The notes under the pieces: model-generated
The model's input: only the letters and a program-made list of their open reading frames with translations
What the model was told of the DNA's origin: nothing
The model's database searches: none
Position numbers and translations under genes: made by a program
Shown: piece by piece, positions 1 to 9,435 of the stretch
Layout: each line of letters begins with the position of its first letter
Numbering within the stretch: position 1 is the stretch's first letter
DNA from: Streptomyces sp. ASQP_92
Lineage (GTDB): Bacteria; Actinomycetota; Actinomycetes; Streptomycetales; Streptomycetaceae
DNA length: 64,000 nt
Direction: 5' to 3'
NCBI RefSeq assembly: GCF_025399895.1
Contig: NZ_JAODUA010000004.1
Location: 186,001-250,000 of the forward strand

Positions 1-710
1 CCTTGGTAGCCGTAGTCGACGCGGTCCTCCTCCGGCTCGATGTATACGGACGGTTGCTCGTCCGTGTACAGGAGCCACTCCCGGTCCTTCTTCCTGAGCC
101 TGCGCCACGGCCGGTCGATGTCGATCCCCAGGCCGTTCACGACGCTGCGCAGGTTGGCACCCTGCCAGGCGCCCGGCCAGGCGGCGATCGCCCCCTCCCG
201 GATGCTCAGGGAGGGATCCGGGACGAGCAGGTCCTCGGCCACGTCGTGCACGACCCCAAGCCCGTGGCACTCCGGGCAGGCACCGGCCGCGGTGTTGGGT
301 GAGAACGACTCTGCTTCGAGGCGTGCGGCCCGGGGCGGATAGGTGCCGGCGCGCGAGTACAGCATGCGCAGCAGATTGGACAGCGTGGTGAGGGTGCCCA
401 CCGTCGAGCGCGAGCTGGGCGACCCGCGCCGCTGTTGGAGGGCCACGGCGGGTGGCAGTCCGGTGATTTCCTGTACATGCGGGGCGCCAACCTGCTGCAA
501 CAGCCTTCGGGCGTATGGTGCCACGGACTCGAAGTAGCGCCGTTGGGCCTCCGCGTAGAGCGTGCCGAACGCGAGCGAGGACTTCCCCGAACCGGAGACG
601 CCGGTGAAAGCGACCATCGCGTCCCGCGGAACGTCGACATCGATGTTCCGCAGGTTGTTCTCACTGGCGCCCCGGACATGCACGAAGGGGTCGCTGGCGT
701 CCCTGTTCAC
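1..710 (-). CDS. UvrA-like excinuclease ATPase (UvrA2 type), 3' part outside window
   Basis: Partial protein of about 236 visible residues beginning [20 protein letters not shown]. UvrA proteins are ABC-type ATPases that recognise DNA lesions; UvrA2 paralogues are shorter and are linked to resistance to DNA-binding drugs. Seen here: the N-terminal UvrA start ([17 protein letters not shown]), Walker [10 protein letters not shown], the [10 protein letters not shown] and [10 protein letters not shown] segments, and a CPECHGLG half of a zinc module. The chain passes directly from the GLPPA/TVGT region to the zinc module, which suggests the shorter UvrA2 class without the UvrB-binding insertion; this is inference because the C-terminus is missing. 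The GTG start follows AGGA and is the first start after an in-frame stop. It lies downstream of the DNA glycosylase-like gene on the same strand, separated by a perfect hairpin. Confidence 0.88.
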   Translation of the reverse strand, partial: MNRDASDPFVHVRGASENNLRNIDVDVPRDAMVAFTGVSGSGKSSLAFGTLYAEAQRRYFESVAPYARRLLQQVGAPHVQEITGLPPAVALQQRRGSPSSRSTVGTLTTLSNLLRMLYSRAGTYPPRAARLEAESFSPNTAAGACPECHGLGVVHDVAEDLLVPDPSLSIREGAIAAWPGAWQGANLRSVVNGLGIDIDRPWRRLRKKDREWLLYTDEQPSVYIEPEEDRVDYGYQ

Positions 711-722
711 CGTTCCTGACTA

Positions 723-752
723 CCTCATCGCGCGGCGATCCGCGCGATGAGG
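723..752 (-). promoter_or_regulatory. Perfect 13-bp inverted repeat in the leader of the UvrA-like gene
   Basis: Arms CCTCATCGCGCGG and CCGCGCGATGAGG are separated by the 4-nt loop CGAT and lie 12 nt before the GTG start. It could be an operator, an attenuating hairpin, or the terminator of the upstream glycosylase-like gene. No T-tract follows it on the transcribed strand, so a classic terminator is less likely. Confidence 0.6.
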
Positions 753-784
753 TCCTGACCTTCACTGACATCGACAGCATCCTC

Positions 785-1267
785 TCAAGCCCCGTCCACT
801 CCGCTTTCCCGGTCCGATGCGGGCCAGATGTAGGGCAAATCTTCCGGGGTGTCCGCGAAGAGAGGCCGATAGAATCCGGGGTCTTTTCGTACCAGCGCCG
901 AACGGTGACTCAGATGGAATTCCGCTGAGCCCAGCCACAGCGGCAGTTCCCGCGCTCGGGCAAGCTCCTTCTGCACCCGTACGGAACCTCCTGGACGCCA
1001 CCGGAGAAAGTCCTCCATCAGCGTGTCGGCACACGTGTCGACACGCCCTTCCGCCGTCCAAGCCCCGCAGATCTCCAGTCCGTAGCGGACCAGGGCTTCC
1101 TCGTATCCCGACCACATCCGCACGGCGGGATGGCGCCGCCAGCCGTATCCCGGAACCGTCAATCCGCGGAAAACCTGCAAGGCCTCGACACGTTGCTTAC
1201 CAAGCCTGCGCTGGTCCAGAACCGCAGCCGAACGTCTGAAGTCCGGAAAGGGCAAGAAGGTCTGCAT
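785..1267 (-). CDS. MSMEG_6728-family protein (pyrimidine-dimer DNA glycosylase fold)
   Basis: A 160-residue protein starting MQTFLPFPDF. The opening segment with VLDQRRLGKQRVEALQV, followed by VPGYGWRRHPAVRMW and GYEEALVRYG, is the signature of the actinobacterial MSMEG_6728 family, which is related to T4 endonuclease V-type pyrimidine-dimer glycosylases. By family it would excise UV dimers, but activity of this subfamily is not established here. The length is normal for the family and the sequence looks intact. It is on the same strand as and just upstream of a UvrA-like ATPase, so the two may form a small DNA-damage module. The start is the first ATG, and the conserved N-terminus begins there. 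Confidence 0.8.
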   Translation of the reverse strand: MQTFLPFPDFRRSAAVLDQRRLGKQRVEALQVFRGLTVPGYGWRRHPAVRMWSGYEEALVRYGLEICGAWTAEGRVDTCADTLMEDFLRWRPGGSVRVQKELARARELPLWLGSAEFHLSHRSALVRKDPGFYRPLFADTPEDLPYIWPASDRESGVDGA

Positions 1268-1375
1268 GGACCCCTGATATCACCTGCCGTCCGCCACGGT
1301 CAGGATTGACGATACGAACCACAAGCCGTCATAGGACCCGACGTGACCGACGAGGATCGCGACCCGTGCCGGCCT

Positions 1376-1437
1376 GCGCAGGCGTTGTCTGCGCCCCGCC
1401 GTGGGCGCGGCGCAGGCGTTGTCCGCGCCCCGCCATG
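1376..1437. repeat. Two 28-bp direct repeats, period 34
   Basis: Copies at 1376-1403 and 1410-1437 (GCGCAGGCGTTGTC followed by GCGCCCCGCC) differ at two positions and are separated by 6 bp. They lie between the glycosylase-like gene and the small ORF at 1556. Only two copies exist, so this is not a CRISPR array; a regulator binding region or a local duplication is possible. Confidence 0.75.
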
Positions 1438-1555
1438 TGCACGGCCACGGCCGACGCGTCCGCCTCCGCGTGAAATCGGTGAGCGCACAAGGGACCGGCC
1501 CCCGACGAAACGGGTAGGAGCGGGGTGACCGCCCGCGACCGAGGGAGAAGCCCCT

Positions 1556-1771
1556 GTGACCAGCGATGACCTGATTTCCCGGATCACCCGGCTCGAGACG
1601 CGCCTCACGGAGCCGACACCGGCCCCCTTGGGCGGACAGGTCAGCATTCCGCTCGATCCGATCCGCCACCATGTCTATACGGGCGATGGCGGACCCTGCA
1701 CCACGGAGCTCTTCGGGCAGCGATGTGCCGAACCCTGCGACCGCCATGAACAGCCGCACCCCACATAGTTC
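1556..1771 (+). CDS. Small hypothetical protein (70 aa)
   Basis: Begins GTG (VTSDDLISRITRLETRL) behind a GAGGGAG ribosome-binding site about 7 nt upstream, which supports translation. The N-terminal third is a short amphipathic, possibly coiled-coil segment; the C-terminal part has three cysteines and several histidines (GGPCTTELFGQRCAEPCDRHE), which could bind a metal. No family recognised. It precedes the PIG-L deacetylase on the same strand by about 200 bp, so it may or may not share its transcript. Confidence 0.5.
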
Positions 1772-1969
1772 CAGGTGGGCAGAGGGCCGGGTGGCCAGGT
1801 GCCCCGGCAGAGGATCCACGGAGGCGGCACCCGGTCCGGCACGCCCGGCCAACCCCCGTAAGCTCAAGAGGAGTTACCCGTCCCAATCTCCGCGGAGGCA
1901 GTGGCCGCCGGGACCTGATGGCGGCCGGGTCGCCGTTGGAGTGCCCTTTTCGCACAGGAGACATGTTTC

Positions 1970-2803
1970 GTGAACGATCGGCCCTTGACTCTCATGGCAG
2001 TGCACGCCCACCCCGATGACGAGGCAACCAGCACGGGAGGGATTCTCGCCCGGTACGCGGCGGAAGGAATTCGTACGGTCCTCGTGACGTGTACCGACGG
2101 CGGATGCGGAGATGGCCCCGGAGGAGCCAAACCGGGAGAGCCCGGGCATGATCCGGCTGCCGTCGCGGCCATGCGTCGCGATGAACTCAAGGCCAGCTGC
2201 GCGGTCCTGAAGATCAGTCATGTGGAGATGCTGGACTACGCGGACTCCGGCATGATGGGCTGGCCCACCAATGACGCCCCCGCATCGTTCTGGCGAACAC
2301 CGGTGGAGGAGGGCGCGGCCCGTCTCGCGGAACTCATCCGTCACTACGAACCCGATGTGGTCGTCACCTACGACGAGAATGGTTTCTACGGCCACCCGGA
2401 TCACATTCAGGCGAACCGCATCACCATGGCGGCGCTTGCCATGACCGCGCGGACACCGAAGGTGTACTGGACGACTGCTCCCCGCTCCATGATGCGGCGG
2501 TTCGGTGAAGTGATGCGCGAGTTCGACCCGAACGCTCCGGAGCCGGATCCCGCGCAGGCCGCCGCGATGGCGACCATCGGACTCCCGGACGAAGAGATCA
2601 CCACCTGGGTGGACACGTCAGCTTTTGGCGCGCAGAAATTCGACGCGCTGGCCGCACACGCGAGTCAGGGGGAGAACATCTTCTTCCTGAGGATGGGCCA
2701 GGAGAGGTTCACGGAACTCATGGGTGTCGAGACCTTCGTACGCGTCCAGGACAGCACCGGGGCTGCCCTGCCCGAGGACGACCTGTTCGCCGGTCTGCGC
2801 TGA
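1970..2803 (+). CDS. PIG-L family (MshB/Mca-like) deacetylase
   Basis: A 277-residue zinc-dependent N-deacetylase of the LmbE/PIG-L family, whose actinobacterial members include the mycothiol enzymes MshB and Mca. Visible zinc-site motifs are HAHPDDE (His14, Asp17 region) and GHPDH (His142-His145). Substrates in the family are N-acetylglucosaminyl-inositol or mycothiol S-conjugates; which applies here cannot be told, because no mycothiol gene is adjacent. The conserved N-terminus (LTLMAVHAHPDDE) fixes the frame. The start is a GTG after a CAGGAGAC site; an ATG seven bases earlier is out of frame. Appears complete. Confidence 0.85.
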   Translation: MNDRPLTLMAVHAHPDDEATSTGGILARYAAEGIRTVLVTCTDGGCGDGPGGAKPGEPGHDPAAVAAMRRDELKASCAVLKISHVEMLDYADSGMMGWPTNDAPASFWRTPVEEGAARLAELIRHYEPDVVVTYDENGFYGHPDHIQANRITMAALAMTARTPKVYWTTAPRSMMRRFGEVMREFDPNAPEPDPAQAAAMATIGLPDEEITTWVDTSAFGAQKFDALAAHASQGENIFFLRMGQERFTELMGVETFVRVQDSTGAALPEDDLFAGLR

Positions 2804-2954
2804 ACGACGGGCCTCGGGCCAACGGCTGTCAGGGTGGCCGCGGCCGCCTGGCCGGGGGGGCGGCCCGGAGCCAGTTCCGTTCCCTTTCGGCCGGGGCCGG
2901 CCCGCCGGCCGGGGCAAGGAGCGGCGGCGGAGGCGATCCGACAGGATGGGCGCC

Positions 2955-3884
2955 ATGAAGACCATCGCCTTCCCTCAGACCGAACTGCGGGCGTCCAACG
3001 TCGTCCTGGGACAGATGCGCATCACCGAACTCGGGGACGAGGACATCCGCACCCTTTACGGCAGCGCACGGGACGCCGGGATCAATGTTTTCGACCACGC
3101 CGACATCTACGGGCCTTCACGCCACGCTTGTGAGGAGCGCTTCGGGCAGGCCCTCCAACTCTCCGCCACCGAACGCGAGTCGATCGTCATCCAGAGCAAG
3201 GTCGGCATCCGGCCCGGCTTCTTCGACTTCTCCAAGGGGCACATCGTGCGTACCGTCGAGGAGTCGCTGGCGGCCCTGCGCACCGACTACCTCGACGTCC
3301 TGCTGCTGCACCGTCCCGACACTCTCGTCGAGCCCGAGGAGGTGGCCGCGGCCTTCGACGAACTGCACGCGGCCGGGAAGGTGGTGAACTTCGGGGTCTC
3401 CAACCACACGCCCGGACAGATCGAACTGCTCAAGACCGCGGTTCAGCGTCCACTGGTGGCCAATCAGGTACAACTCAGCATCACGCACTGCCCGTTGATC
3501 GCCTCGGGGATCGCGGCGAACATGGGCGGACTCGACCAGTCGCTCGACCGCGACAACGGCCTGCTCGACCACGCGCGGCTGCACGGCATCACGCTTCAGG
3601 CATGGTCGCCGTTCCAGAAGGGCTTCTTCGACGGGGTCTTCATCGGCGACACCGAGCACTTCCCGGAACTCAACTCCGTCCTGGACGAACTGGCCGTGAA
3701 GTACGAGGTGACCCCGACGGGTATCGCCGTCGCATGGATCACCCGCCATCCGGCGAACATGCAGGTAGTGCTGGGCACCACCAACCCGGGACGGGTGGCC
3801 GAGTCCGCGGCCGGCTCGGAGATCCCGCTCACCCGCGAAGAGTGGTACCGCCTCTTCAGCGCCGCCGGGCACGTCATCCCCTGA
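2955..3884 (+). CDS. Aldo/keto reductase (YdhF-like)
   Basis: A 309-residue NADP(H)-dependent oxidoreductase with the (beta/alpha)8 AKR fold. Visible markers: FDHADIYG carrying the catalytic Asp/Tyr, IQSKVGIRPG with the catalytic Lys, YLDVLLLHRPD, NFGVSNHTPGQIELL and the late cofactor segment VVLGTTNPGRVAESA. Order and spacing match YdhF-type AKRs. Start chosen at MKTIAFPQTE behind GGATGGG; an in-frame ATG three codons earlier is possible. It converges on the ThDP oxidase gene with a strong hairpin between them. Physiological substrate unknown. Confidence 0.9.
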   Translation: MKTIAFPQTELRASNVVLGQMRITELGDEDIRTLYGSARDAGINVFDHADIYGPSRHACEERFGQALQLSATERESIVIQSKVGIRPGFFDFSKGHIVRTVEESLAALRTDYLDVLLLHRPDTLVEPEEVAAAFDELHAAGKVVNFGVSNHTPGQIELLKTAVQRPLVANQVQLSITHCPLIASGIAANMGGLDQSLDRDNGLLDHARLHGITLQAWSPFQKGFFDGVFIGDTEHFPELNSVLDELAVKYEVTPTGIAVAWITRHPANMQVVLGTTNPGRVAESAAGSEIPLTREEWYRLFSAAGHVIP

Positions 3885-3895
3885 GAGTCCCTGCC

Positions 3896-3926
3896 TCCGG
3901 CCCTGGTGGACGTCACCAGGGCCGGA
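3896..3926. terminator. Bidirectional hairpin between convergent genes
   Basis: A perfect 13-bp stem (TCCGGCCCTGGTG / CACCAGGGCCGGA) with a 5-nt loop sits 11 bp past the reductase stop and 73 bp before the end of the oncoming ThDP enzyme gene. It probably terminates both transcripts. Confidence 0.8.
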
Positions 3927-3999
3927 CAAGCGGCGGCGAGGCACCCGCCCGCAACACGGCGGGCGCCGGTAGCGCAAGCGGTGGCCGGACCGGGCCGGG

Positions 4000-5727
4000 T
4001 CAGCTCCCGGAGCTGTTGAGGTTTTCGCGCACCTTGGCGATGGCGAAGCCCCAGCCCTGCTGGACGGTGGGCTTGGCGGGCACGGCGATCTCGTCGGGGT
4101 TGGTCAGCACGTCGAGGACGACCGGTCCGGGCTCGGCGAAGGCTCGCTCGACCGCTTCGGCCAGGTCCTCGGCGCGCTCCACGCGGATGCCCTTGATGCC
4201 CAGCGCCTGGGCGACCGCGGCGAAGTCCGGGTTGTCCAGGACGGTGCCGAACTCGGGGAGCCCCGCTTGTTCCTGTTCGAGCTTGACCATGCCCAGACGC
4301 TGGTTGTCGAAGACGACGAGCTTGATGGGCAGTCGCTCGGTACGGATCGTCATGAGGTCGCCGAGCAGCATCGACAGGCCTCCGTCGCCGCAGAACGCGA
4401 CGGTCTGCCGGTCGCGGTCCAGGAGCTGGGCGCCGATGGCCTGCGGCATCGCGTTGGCCATGGAACCGAGGTTGTAGGAACCGATGAGTCGGCGGCTGCC
4501 GCGCATCTCGACGAAGCGGGAGAGCCACACGGTGGCCATCCCGGTGTCGGAGGTGAAGACGGCGTCGGCGTCGGCCGCGGCGTCCACCGCGGCGGCGAGC
4601 GCCTCGGGGCGCACGAGGTGGTCCCGGTTGTCGAACGCGGAGCGGACCTTGCCGATCAGGCCCTTGTCGTGACCGGGTGCGGCGAGGCGGCGCTGTCCGT
4701 CCTGCCAGTCGGCGAACTTCTTGCGCGCGGAGTCGAGGTGCGTTCGGTCCTCGCGGGCGGCGACGCGCTCCAGGAGCCCGCGCACGGTGGGGCCGACGTC
4801 GGCAGCGAGCGCCACGTCGACGGGCACACGCCGTCCGATGTGCTCGGCGACGCGGTCGACCTGGACGACCTTCTTGCCCTCGGGGTACCACTCCCGGTAG
4901 GGGAAGTCGGTGCCGAGGAGGACCAGGGTGTCGGCGTGGTCCATGGCGTGGGCGGCGGCCGGGTTGCCGATCAGGCCGGTCTGGCCGACCTGGAAGGGGT
5001 TGTCTCCCTCGAAGCCCTCCTTTGCCTTGAGGGTGACCACCATGGGTGCGGCGAGGCGGTCGGCGAGGGCGAGCACGTCGTCATGGGAGGTGCGGGCTCC
5101 GCGGCCGACGAGCAGGGTGACGTTTCCGCCGTCGTTGATGAGGCGGGCGGCCTCGTCGAGCGCGGGGTCGTCGGGCCGGTTCTCGGAGCGGGCGACGGAG
5201 AGCCGCACCGGGCGGTCGGCCGGCACTTCCTGGCCGCCGATGTCGCCGGGGACGGTGAGGACGGCGACGCCCCGCCGTCCGATGGCGGTGCGGACGGCGA
5301 CCTCCAGGAGGGCCGGTAGCTGTTCGGGCGAGGTGACGGTGGCGCGGAAGACAGCGACATCCTTGAAGAGGAGGTCGTTGTCGACCTCCTGGAAATAGTC
5401 GGTGCCGACCTCGGAGAGGGGGACCTGCCCGGCGATGGCGAGCACGGGCGTGCCGCTCTTGGCAGCGTCGTACAGGCCGTTGAGCAAGTGCACGGAGCCC
5501 GGCCCGACGGTGCCCATGCACACGCCGAGCGTGTCGGTGAGCTGCGACTGCGCTCCGGCCGCGAAAGCGGCGGCTTCCTCATGGCGGCAGCCGACCCAGG
5601 AAAGGGTCTCAGAGGTCCGGATGGCGTCGGTGAACGGGTTGAGGGCGTCGCCGACGACACCGAAGACGTGCCGCACGCCGAGTTCCTCCAGCGCGTCGGT
5701 GAAGAGGCGGGCGACGGTACGAGACAT
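4000..5727 (-). CDS. poxB: Thiamine-diphosphate pyruvate oxidase / pyruvate:quinone dehydrogenase-type enzyme
   Basis: A 575-residue ThDP-dependent enzyme of the acetolactate synthase/PoxB superfamily. The three domains are visible: N-terminal Pyr domain with the activating Glu in CRHEEAAAFAAGAQ, central domain with VLLGTDFPYREWYP, and C-terminal PP domain with GDGGLSMLLGDLMTI and the later VVFDN (GDG...N binding of Mg-ThDP). DYFQEVD and the DFPY segment fit PoxB, which decarboxylates pyruvate to acetate and passes electrons to quinone. The start is the ATG of MSRTVARLFTDALEELG behind GAAAGG; a longer frame upstream lacks family similarity. Acetolactate synthase is less likely because no small subunit is adjacent. 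Confidence 0.85.
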   Translation of the reverse strand: MSRTVARLFTDALEELGVRHVFGVVGDALNPFTDAIRTSETLSWVGCRHEEAAAFAAGAQSQLTDTLGVCMGTVGPGSVHLLNGLYDAAKSGTPVLAIAGQVPLSEVGTDYFQEVDNDLLFKDVAVFRATVTSPEQLPALLEVAVRTAIGRRGVAVLTVPGDIGGQEVPADRPVRLSVARSENRPDDPALDEAARLINDGGNVTLLVGRGARTSHDDVLALADRLAAPMVVTLKAKEGFEGDNPFQVGQTGLIGNPAAAHAMDHADTLVLLGTDFPYREWYPEGKKVVQVDRVAEHIGRRVPVDVALAADVGPTVRGLLERVAAREDRTHLDSARKKFADWQDGQRRLAAPGHDKGLIGKVRSAFDNRDHLVRPEALAAAVDAAADADAVFTSDTGMATVWLSRFVEMRGSRRLIGSYNLGSMANAMPQAIGAQLLDRDRQTVAFCGDGGLSMLLGDLMTIRTERLPIKLVVFDNQRLGMVKLEQEQAGLPEFGTVLDNPDFAAVAQALGIKGIRVERAEDLAEAVERAFAEPGPVVLDVLTNPDEIAVPAKPTVQQGWGFAIAKVRENLNSSGS

Positions 5728-5867
5728 GGGTGCACGGCCTTTCTGTGGACCGCGGGCCTGCGGGTCTGGCCTGCGGGGTCTTTCGGGATACGGGTGTCGG
5801 TCGGACAACCGGCGGCCCCGTCGCGAACGGCGCGACGGACTCAGGGTGGACAGGACGGCCGGGATGG

Positions 5868-7487
5868 TCAGCCGGTGAAGCTGTCCGGGTCGGCCGCCTT
5901 CCAGTCGGCGGCCCACCCGGCAGGTGGGTCCACCGTCAGCTCGCCAGGCTTCAGCCACTCGTAGAGTTCGGCATAGGAGCGGAATTCATCGGCGTCGGTG
6001 GCGCGGCGACGCACCAGATGCGGACCGAGCTCGCCGGGCTCGGAGGCACCCATGGCGGCCATGATCTGTAGGGCGCTGGAGACGGTCGCCTCCTGATAGC
6101 GCCGGACCCGCTCGGACTTGTCGTCGACGTCAAGGGCACGGGCCCGGCGCGGGTCCTGGGTGGTGACGCCGGTGGGGCAGCGGTTGGTGTGGCAGCGCTG
6201 GGCCTGGATGCAGCCGACGGCGAACATCATGGCGCGGGCCGCGTTCGTCCAGTCGGCGCCCATGGCGAGGCGTTTGACGATGTCCGCGCCGGTGGCGACC
6301 TTGCCGCTGGCGCCGACCCGGACGCGGTCGCGCAGTCCGGCGCCGACCAGCGCGTTGTGAACGGTGATCAGTCCTTCTGTGAGCGGCATGCCCAGGTGGT
6401 CGGCGAACTCCAGAGGGGCGGCGCCGGTGCCGCCTTCGGCGCCGTCGACGATGATGAAGTCGGGGGTGATGTCCTCGGCGAGCATCGCCTTGCACACGGC
6501 GAGGAACTGCGCACGGGAGCCGGGGCAGAGCTTGAAGCCGACCGGTTTTCCATCGGCGAGCTCCCGCATGCGGGCCAGGAACCGCACCATCTCGCGTGGG
6601 GTGGCGAAGGCTCGGTGGTACGGCGGTGAGATCACCGTTTCGCCTTCCGGGACGCCGCGGACCCGAGCGATCTCCGTATTGACCTTGCTCCCGGGCAGCA
6701 CGCCGCCGATGCCGGGCTTGGCGCCCTGGGAGAGTTTCAGGGAGACGCACTTGACGGCCGGATGGGCGGCCTTCTCGCGGAACTGGTCCGGGTCGAAGTC
6801 GCCGTCCTTGGTACGGCAGCCGAAGTATCCGGTGCCGATCTCCCAGATGATGTCGCCGCCGGGGCGAAGGTGGTATTCGGACAGGCCGCCCTCACCGGTG
6901 TCATGGGCGAAGCCTCCACGTGCCGCACCCGTGTTGAGCGCAAGGACCGCGTTGGCGGAGAGGGAGCCGAAGCTCATCGCGGAGACGTTCAGCAGCGCCA
7001 TGTCGTACGGCTGGGTGCAGTCGGGGCCGCCGACGCGCACGCGGGGCGCGTGCTTCGGCATGTCGACCGGCCGCATCGACGGCACCAGGAATTCGTAGCC
7101 CCGGCTGTACATGTCGCGCTCGCTGCCGAAGGGCTCTTCCGCGTCCACGCCCTTGGCCCGCTCGTAGACAATGCTGCGGGTGTCCCGGTCGTAGGGGCGG
7201 CCGTCGTAATTGCGCTCCACGAAGTACTGCTGGAGTTCGGGACGGATCGCCTCCAGGAGGAAACGGGCATGCCCCAGAACCGGATAGTTGCGCAACACCG
7301 AGTGACGCCGCTGCACCAGGTCGTAGCAGCCGACCAGCGCGATAGCACCTATCAGGCAACCCGCCAACCACCACCAGGGCGAGACGAACAACGCCGAGAC
7401 CACTGCCGCGGCGGCACCCACAATGAGCAGGCCCACGGCCCCAAAACGCACCATGCATGTCCGCGTATCCGGGATCGCGGTATTCAT
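5868..7487 (-). CDS. FMN-binding glutamate synthase family protein, membrane-anchored
   Basis: A 539-residue protein with two N-terminal hydrophobic segments (about residues 15-60) followed by the FMN-binding central domain of glutamate synthase. Conserved parts include NVSAMSFGSLSANAV, GEGGLSEYH, GAKPGIGGVLPG, VDGAEGGTGAAP and the iron-sulfur motif CIQAQRCHTNRCPTG. The glutaminase domain of true GltB is absent, so it cannot be a complete glutamate synthase; homologues are annotated as FMN oxidoreductases of unknown substrate. Start taken at MNTAIPDTR behind GGGGG; MGAHMNTA four codons earlier is an alternative. It lies upstream of poxB on the same strand, so a shared transcript is possible. 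Confidence 0.85.
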   Translation of the reverse strand: MNTAIPDTRTCMVRFGAVGLLIVGAAAAVVSALFVSPWWWLAGCLIGAIALVGCYDLVQRRHSVLRNYPVLGHARFLLEAIRPELQQYFVERNYDGRPYDRDTRSIVYERAKGVDAEEPFGSERDMYSRGYEFLVPSMRPVDMPKHAPRVRVGGPDCTQPYDMALLNVSAMSFGSLSANAVLALNTGAARGGFAHDTGEGGLSEYHLRPGGDIIWEIGTGYFGCRTKDGDFDPDQFREKAAHPAVKCVSLKLSQGAKPGIGGVLPGSKVNTEIARVRGVPEGETVISPPYHRAFATPREMVRFLARMRELADGKPVGFKLCPGSRAQFLAVCKAMLAEDITPDFIIVDGAEGGTGAAPLEFADHLGMPLTEGLITVHNALVGAGLRDRVRVGASGKVATGADIVKRLAMGADWTNAARAMMFAVGCIQAQRCHTNRCPTGVTTQDPRRARALDVDDKSERVRRYQEATVSSALQIMAAMGASEPGELGPHLVRRRATDADEFRSYAELYEWLKPGELTVDPPAGWAADWKAADPDSFTG

Positions 7488-7610
7488 GTGCGCCCCCATC
7501 GCGATTCCGGTGGCCGCGCCGACCGGCGAGGGGCGACGCCTCGGACACAACGGCGTCGCCGCCCCCGCCGCACAGAGCTGCCACGGGGCTGCCAGATCCC
7601 TAGCGAAGCA

Positions 7611-8723
7611 TTACCCGCTCTCTGGCGCCCCGAGAGCCGTTTCCTGGGTGATGAAATCGGTCAGGGCAGTCATGTGACCTCCTCGCAGCAGCGCCTGGCG
7701 CTGCTGGTCGGCGCCTGTGCCCTCGCGCAGGAGCCGACTGATGAGGGGTTCGACGTGCCGAATGTCGCCGTGGTCCTGCAAGCCCGGAGTGATGTATTCG
7801 ACGAGCCGGCTCAGCACGTCGGCCGCCGGCTGGGGGTGGCCCTGCGTGTCCAGGAGCGTGGAGGAGAGACCATGGCGGGCCGCGTGCCACATGGCCGCCT
7901 GGAGGACTTCGGGCCGAGCGGGCCGTAGGGGGACGCCGTCCTTGTGGTCGCGCAGTGCGGTGGCGGCCAGGGCCCGTACGATCCCGGCGAGCATGGTGGC
8001 GTCGTCGGCCCGGAGTTGGACGTCCATGCAGCGCACTTCCACGGTGGGAAAGCGCTCGGAGAGTCGCGCGTGCCAGTAGAGCTGTCCCGTGTCGCCGATG
8101 ACGGAGGAGGCGACGAGCGCCCCGATGCTTTCTTCGTAGTCGGTGAGACCGTCGAAGTGCGGGGGCACGCCGCCCACTGGCCAGCGGCTGAACACCAGGG
8201 TTCGCCAGCTCGCGAAGGACGTGTCGCGCCCCTCCCAGAACGGAGAGTTCGCCGACATCGCCAAAAGCGTGGGCAACCAGACCCGGATCCGGTTCAGGAC
8301 AGCCACACCGGTCTCCCGGTCCGGCACCCCGACATGTACATGCATCCCGTTGATCAGCAGCTCTTCCGCCATCCTGCCGCCCTGGCCATGGAGCCGTCCG
8401 TAACGGCGCCCGCCGGTGACGGGAACCTGGTGCTCCCCCACCAGCGGGGCCGACGCGGTCGCTGCCAGACGGCACCCGGAGCGCTCCGCGGCCGTGCTCA
8501 GCGCGTGGCGCAGGCGCAGCAAATGCCCGCCCACCTCCGTCAACTCCTGGCACACCGGGGTGGCGATCTCCACCTGAGCCTGCAACAGCTCGGGCTGGAC
8601 TTCGCTCTCCTCTGCGACGCCGTCCAGGCCCGCAGCGCGACGTACCTCCTCCGACCGCGCGGCCGGCTGCCCGGTCGCCGGGTCCAGAAGCAGGTATTCC
8701 TCTTCAACTCCGACAGTGATCAC
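7611..8723 (-). CDS. Carboxylate-amine ligase, glutamate-cysteine ligase family 2 (YbdK)
   Basis: A 370-residue ATP-dependent ligase of the GCS2/YbdK family. The N-terminal [14 protein letters not shown] holds the metal-binding glutamates; [25 protein letters not shown] and [10 protein letters not shown] are typical of YbdK. Family members join glutamate to cysteine or other amines, and Streptomyces normally has several paralogues without assigned function. A much longer open frame continues upstream, but similarity starts at the GTG of [10 protein letters not shown]. It ends about 120 bp from the start of the glutamate-synthase-like gene. Confidence 0.88.
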   Translation of the reverse strand: MITVGVEEEYLLLDPATGQPAARSEEVRRAAGLDGVAEESEVQPELLQAQVEIATPVCQELTEVGGHLLRLRHALSTAAERSGCRLAATASAPLVGEHQVPVTGGRRYGRLHGQGGRMAEELLINGMHVHVGVPDRETGVAVLNRIRVWLPTLLAMSANSPFWEGRDTSFASWRTLVFSRWPVGGVPPHFDGLTDYEESIGALVASSVIGDTGQLYWHARLSERFPTVEVRCMDVQLRADDATMLAGIVRALAATALRDHKDGVPLRPARPEVLQAAMWHAARHGLSSTLLDTQGHPQPAADVLSRLVEYITPGLQDHGDIRHVEPLISRLLREGTGADQQRQALLRGGHMTALTDFITQETALGAPESG

Positions 8724-8817
8724 GCAACTCGGATACCCGCTCCAGGGGATCCCTATCGGTCCGAATTGCCCTGAATGCGAATACGTCTGTCCCAACGGGG
8801 GAGCGGAACCATCAGGG

Positions 8818-9354
8818 TCAGCGGAGTGCCATTCTGGTCGCCCCGCGGCCGACCGGACGGTCCGCCGGCCATGCGTCGACCGCGTGCCATTCGGCTCGGA
8901 CGGTCTTGCCGTGGGCGTGCGGCAGGACGTCGAGCGAGGAGGTGAGATCCTCGGCGATGTGCCATCCCATACCGCCGCCGACGGCGAGGTCGGGTCGACG
9001 CGGGGCGGGAGGAGCAGTGCTGGTGTCCTGGACATCGGCGGTGAGGACCGCGCCCTGAGTGCGGAGGCACAAGATCCAGTCGCCCCGTTCCGTATGGCGC
9101 ACGGCGTTGCCCAGCAATTCGCTGACGACCAGCACGACAGCGTCGCGGTCGACCCACGGACAGGCGGCCCGTACATATTCGGCGGTGGCGTGGCGGGCCT
9201 CGGCAAGGTCTGCGGCGCGGGATTCGATGACGAGCACGGGATGCTTCCACCCTTCTTCCAGCAGCGAATGTTCTGCCGTGTCCGCCCATTGCCACTGCCA
9301 CGGACTCGGCACCATCCAGTGCACCGCCCTGCGGTCCGCGCGGACATCGGCCAT
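8818..9354 (-). CDS. ATP-binding protein, HATPase_c anti-sigma-factor type
   Basis: A 178-residue GHKL ATPase fold protein of the RsbW/SpoIIAB-like group common in Streptomyces. Visible: [18 protein letters not shown], the N-box [13 protein letters not shown], an acidic G1-like [15 protein letters not shown], and [12 protein letters not shown] as G2. These soluble kinases usually bind or phosphorylate anti-anti-sigma factors; no partner is encoded nearby. The start at MADVRADRR is not backed by a strong ribosome-binding site; MVPSPWQW twelve codons later is an alternative. Confidence 0.78.
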   Translation of the reverse strand: MADVRADRRAVHWMVPSPWQWQWADTAEHSLLEEGWKHPVLVIESRAADLAEARHATAEYVRAACPWVDRDAVVLVVSELLGNAVRHTERGDWILCLRTQGAVLTADVQDTSTAPPAPRRPDLAVGGGMGWHIAEDLTSSLDVLPHAHGKTVRAEWHAVDAWPADRPVGRGATRMALR

Positions 9355-9435
9355 CGAGCCGGTCTCGGTCCCACCGCTTCGGGCCCTTGGTCCCGCATCG
9401 CCGAGCCACACGCATGGAGGTCGCCGGCGGACTGA

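Noticed and set aside
1376..1437. Possible CRISPR array
   Set aside because: Only two repeat copies and a 6-bp gap, too short for a spacer; no cas genes.
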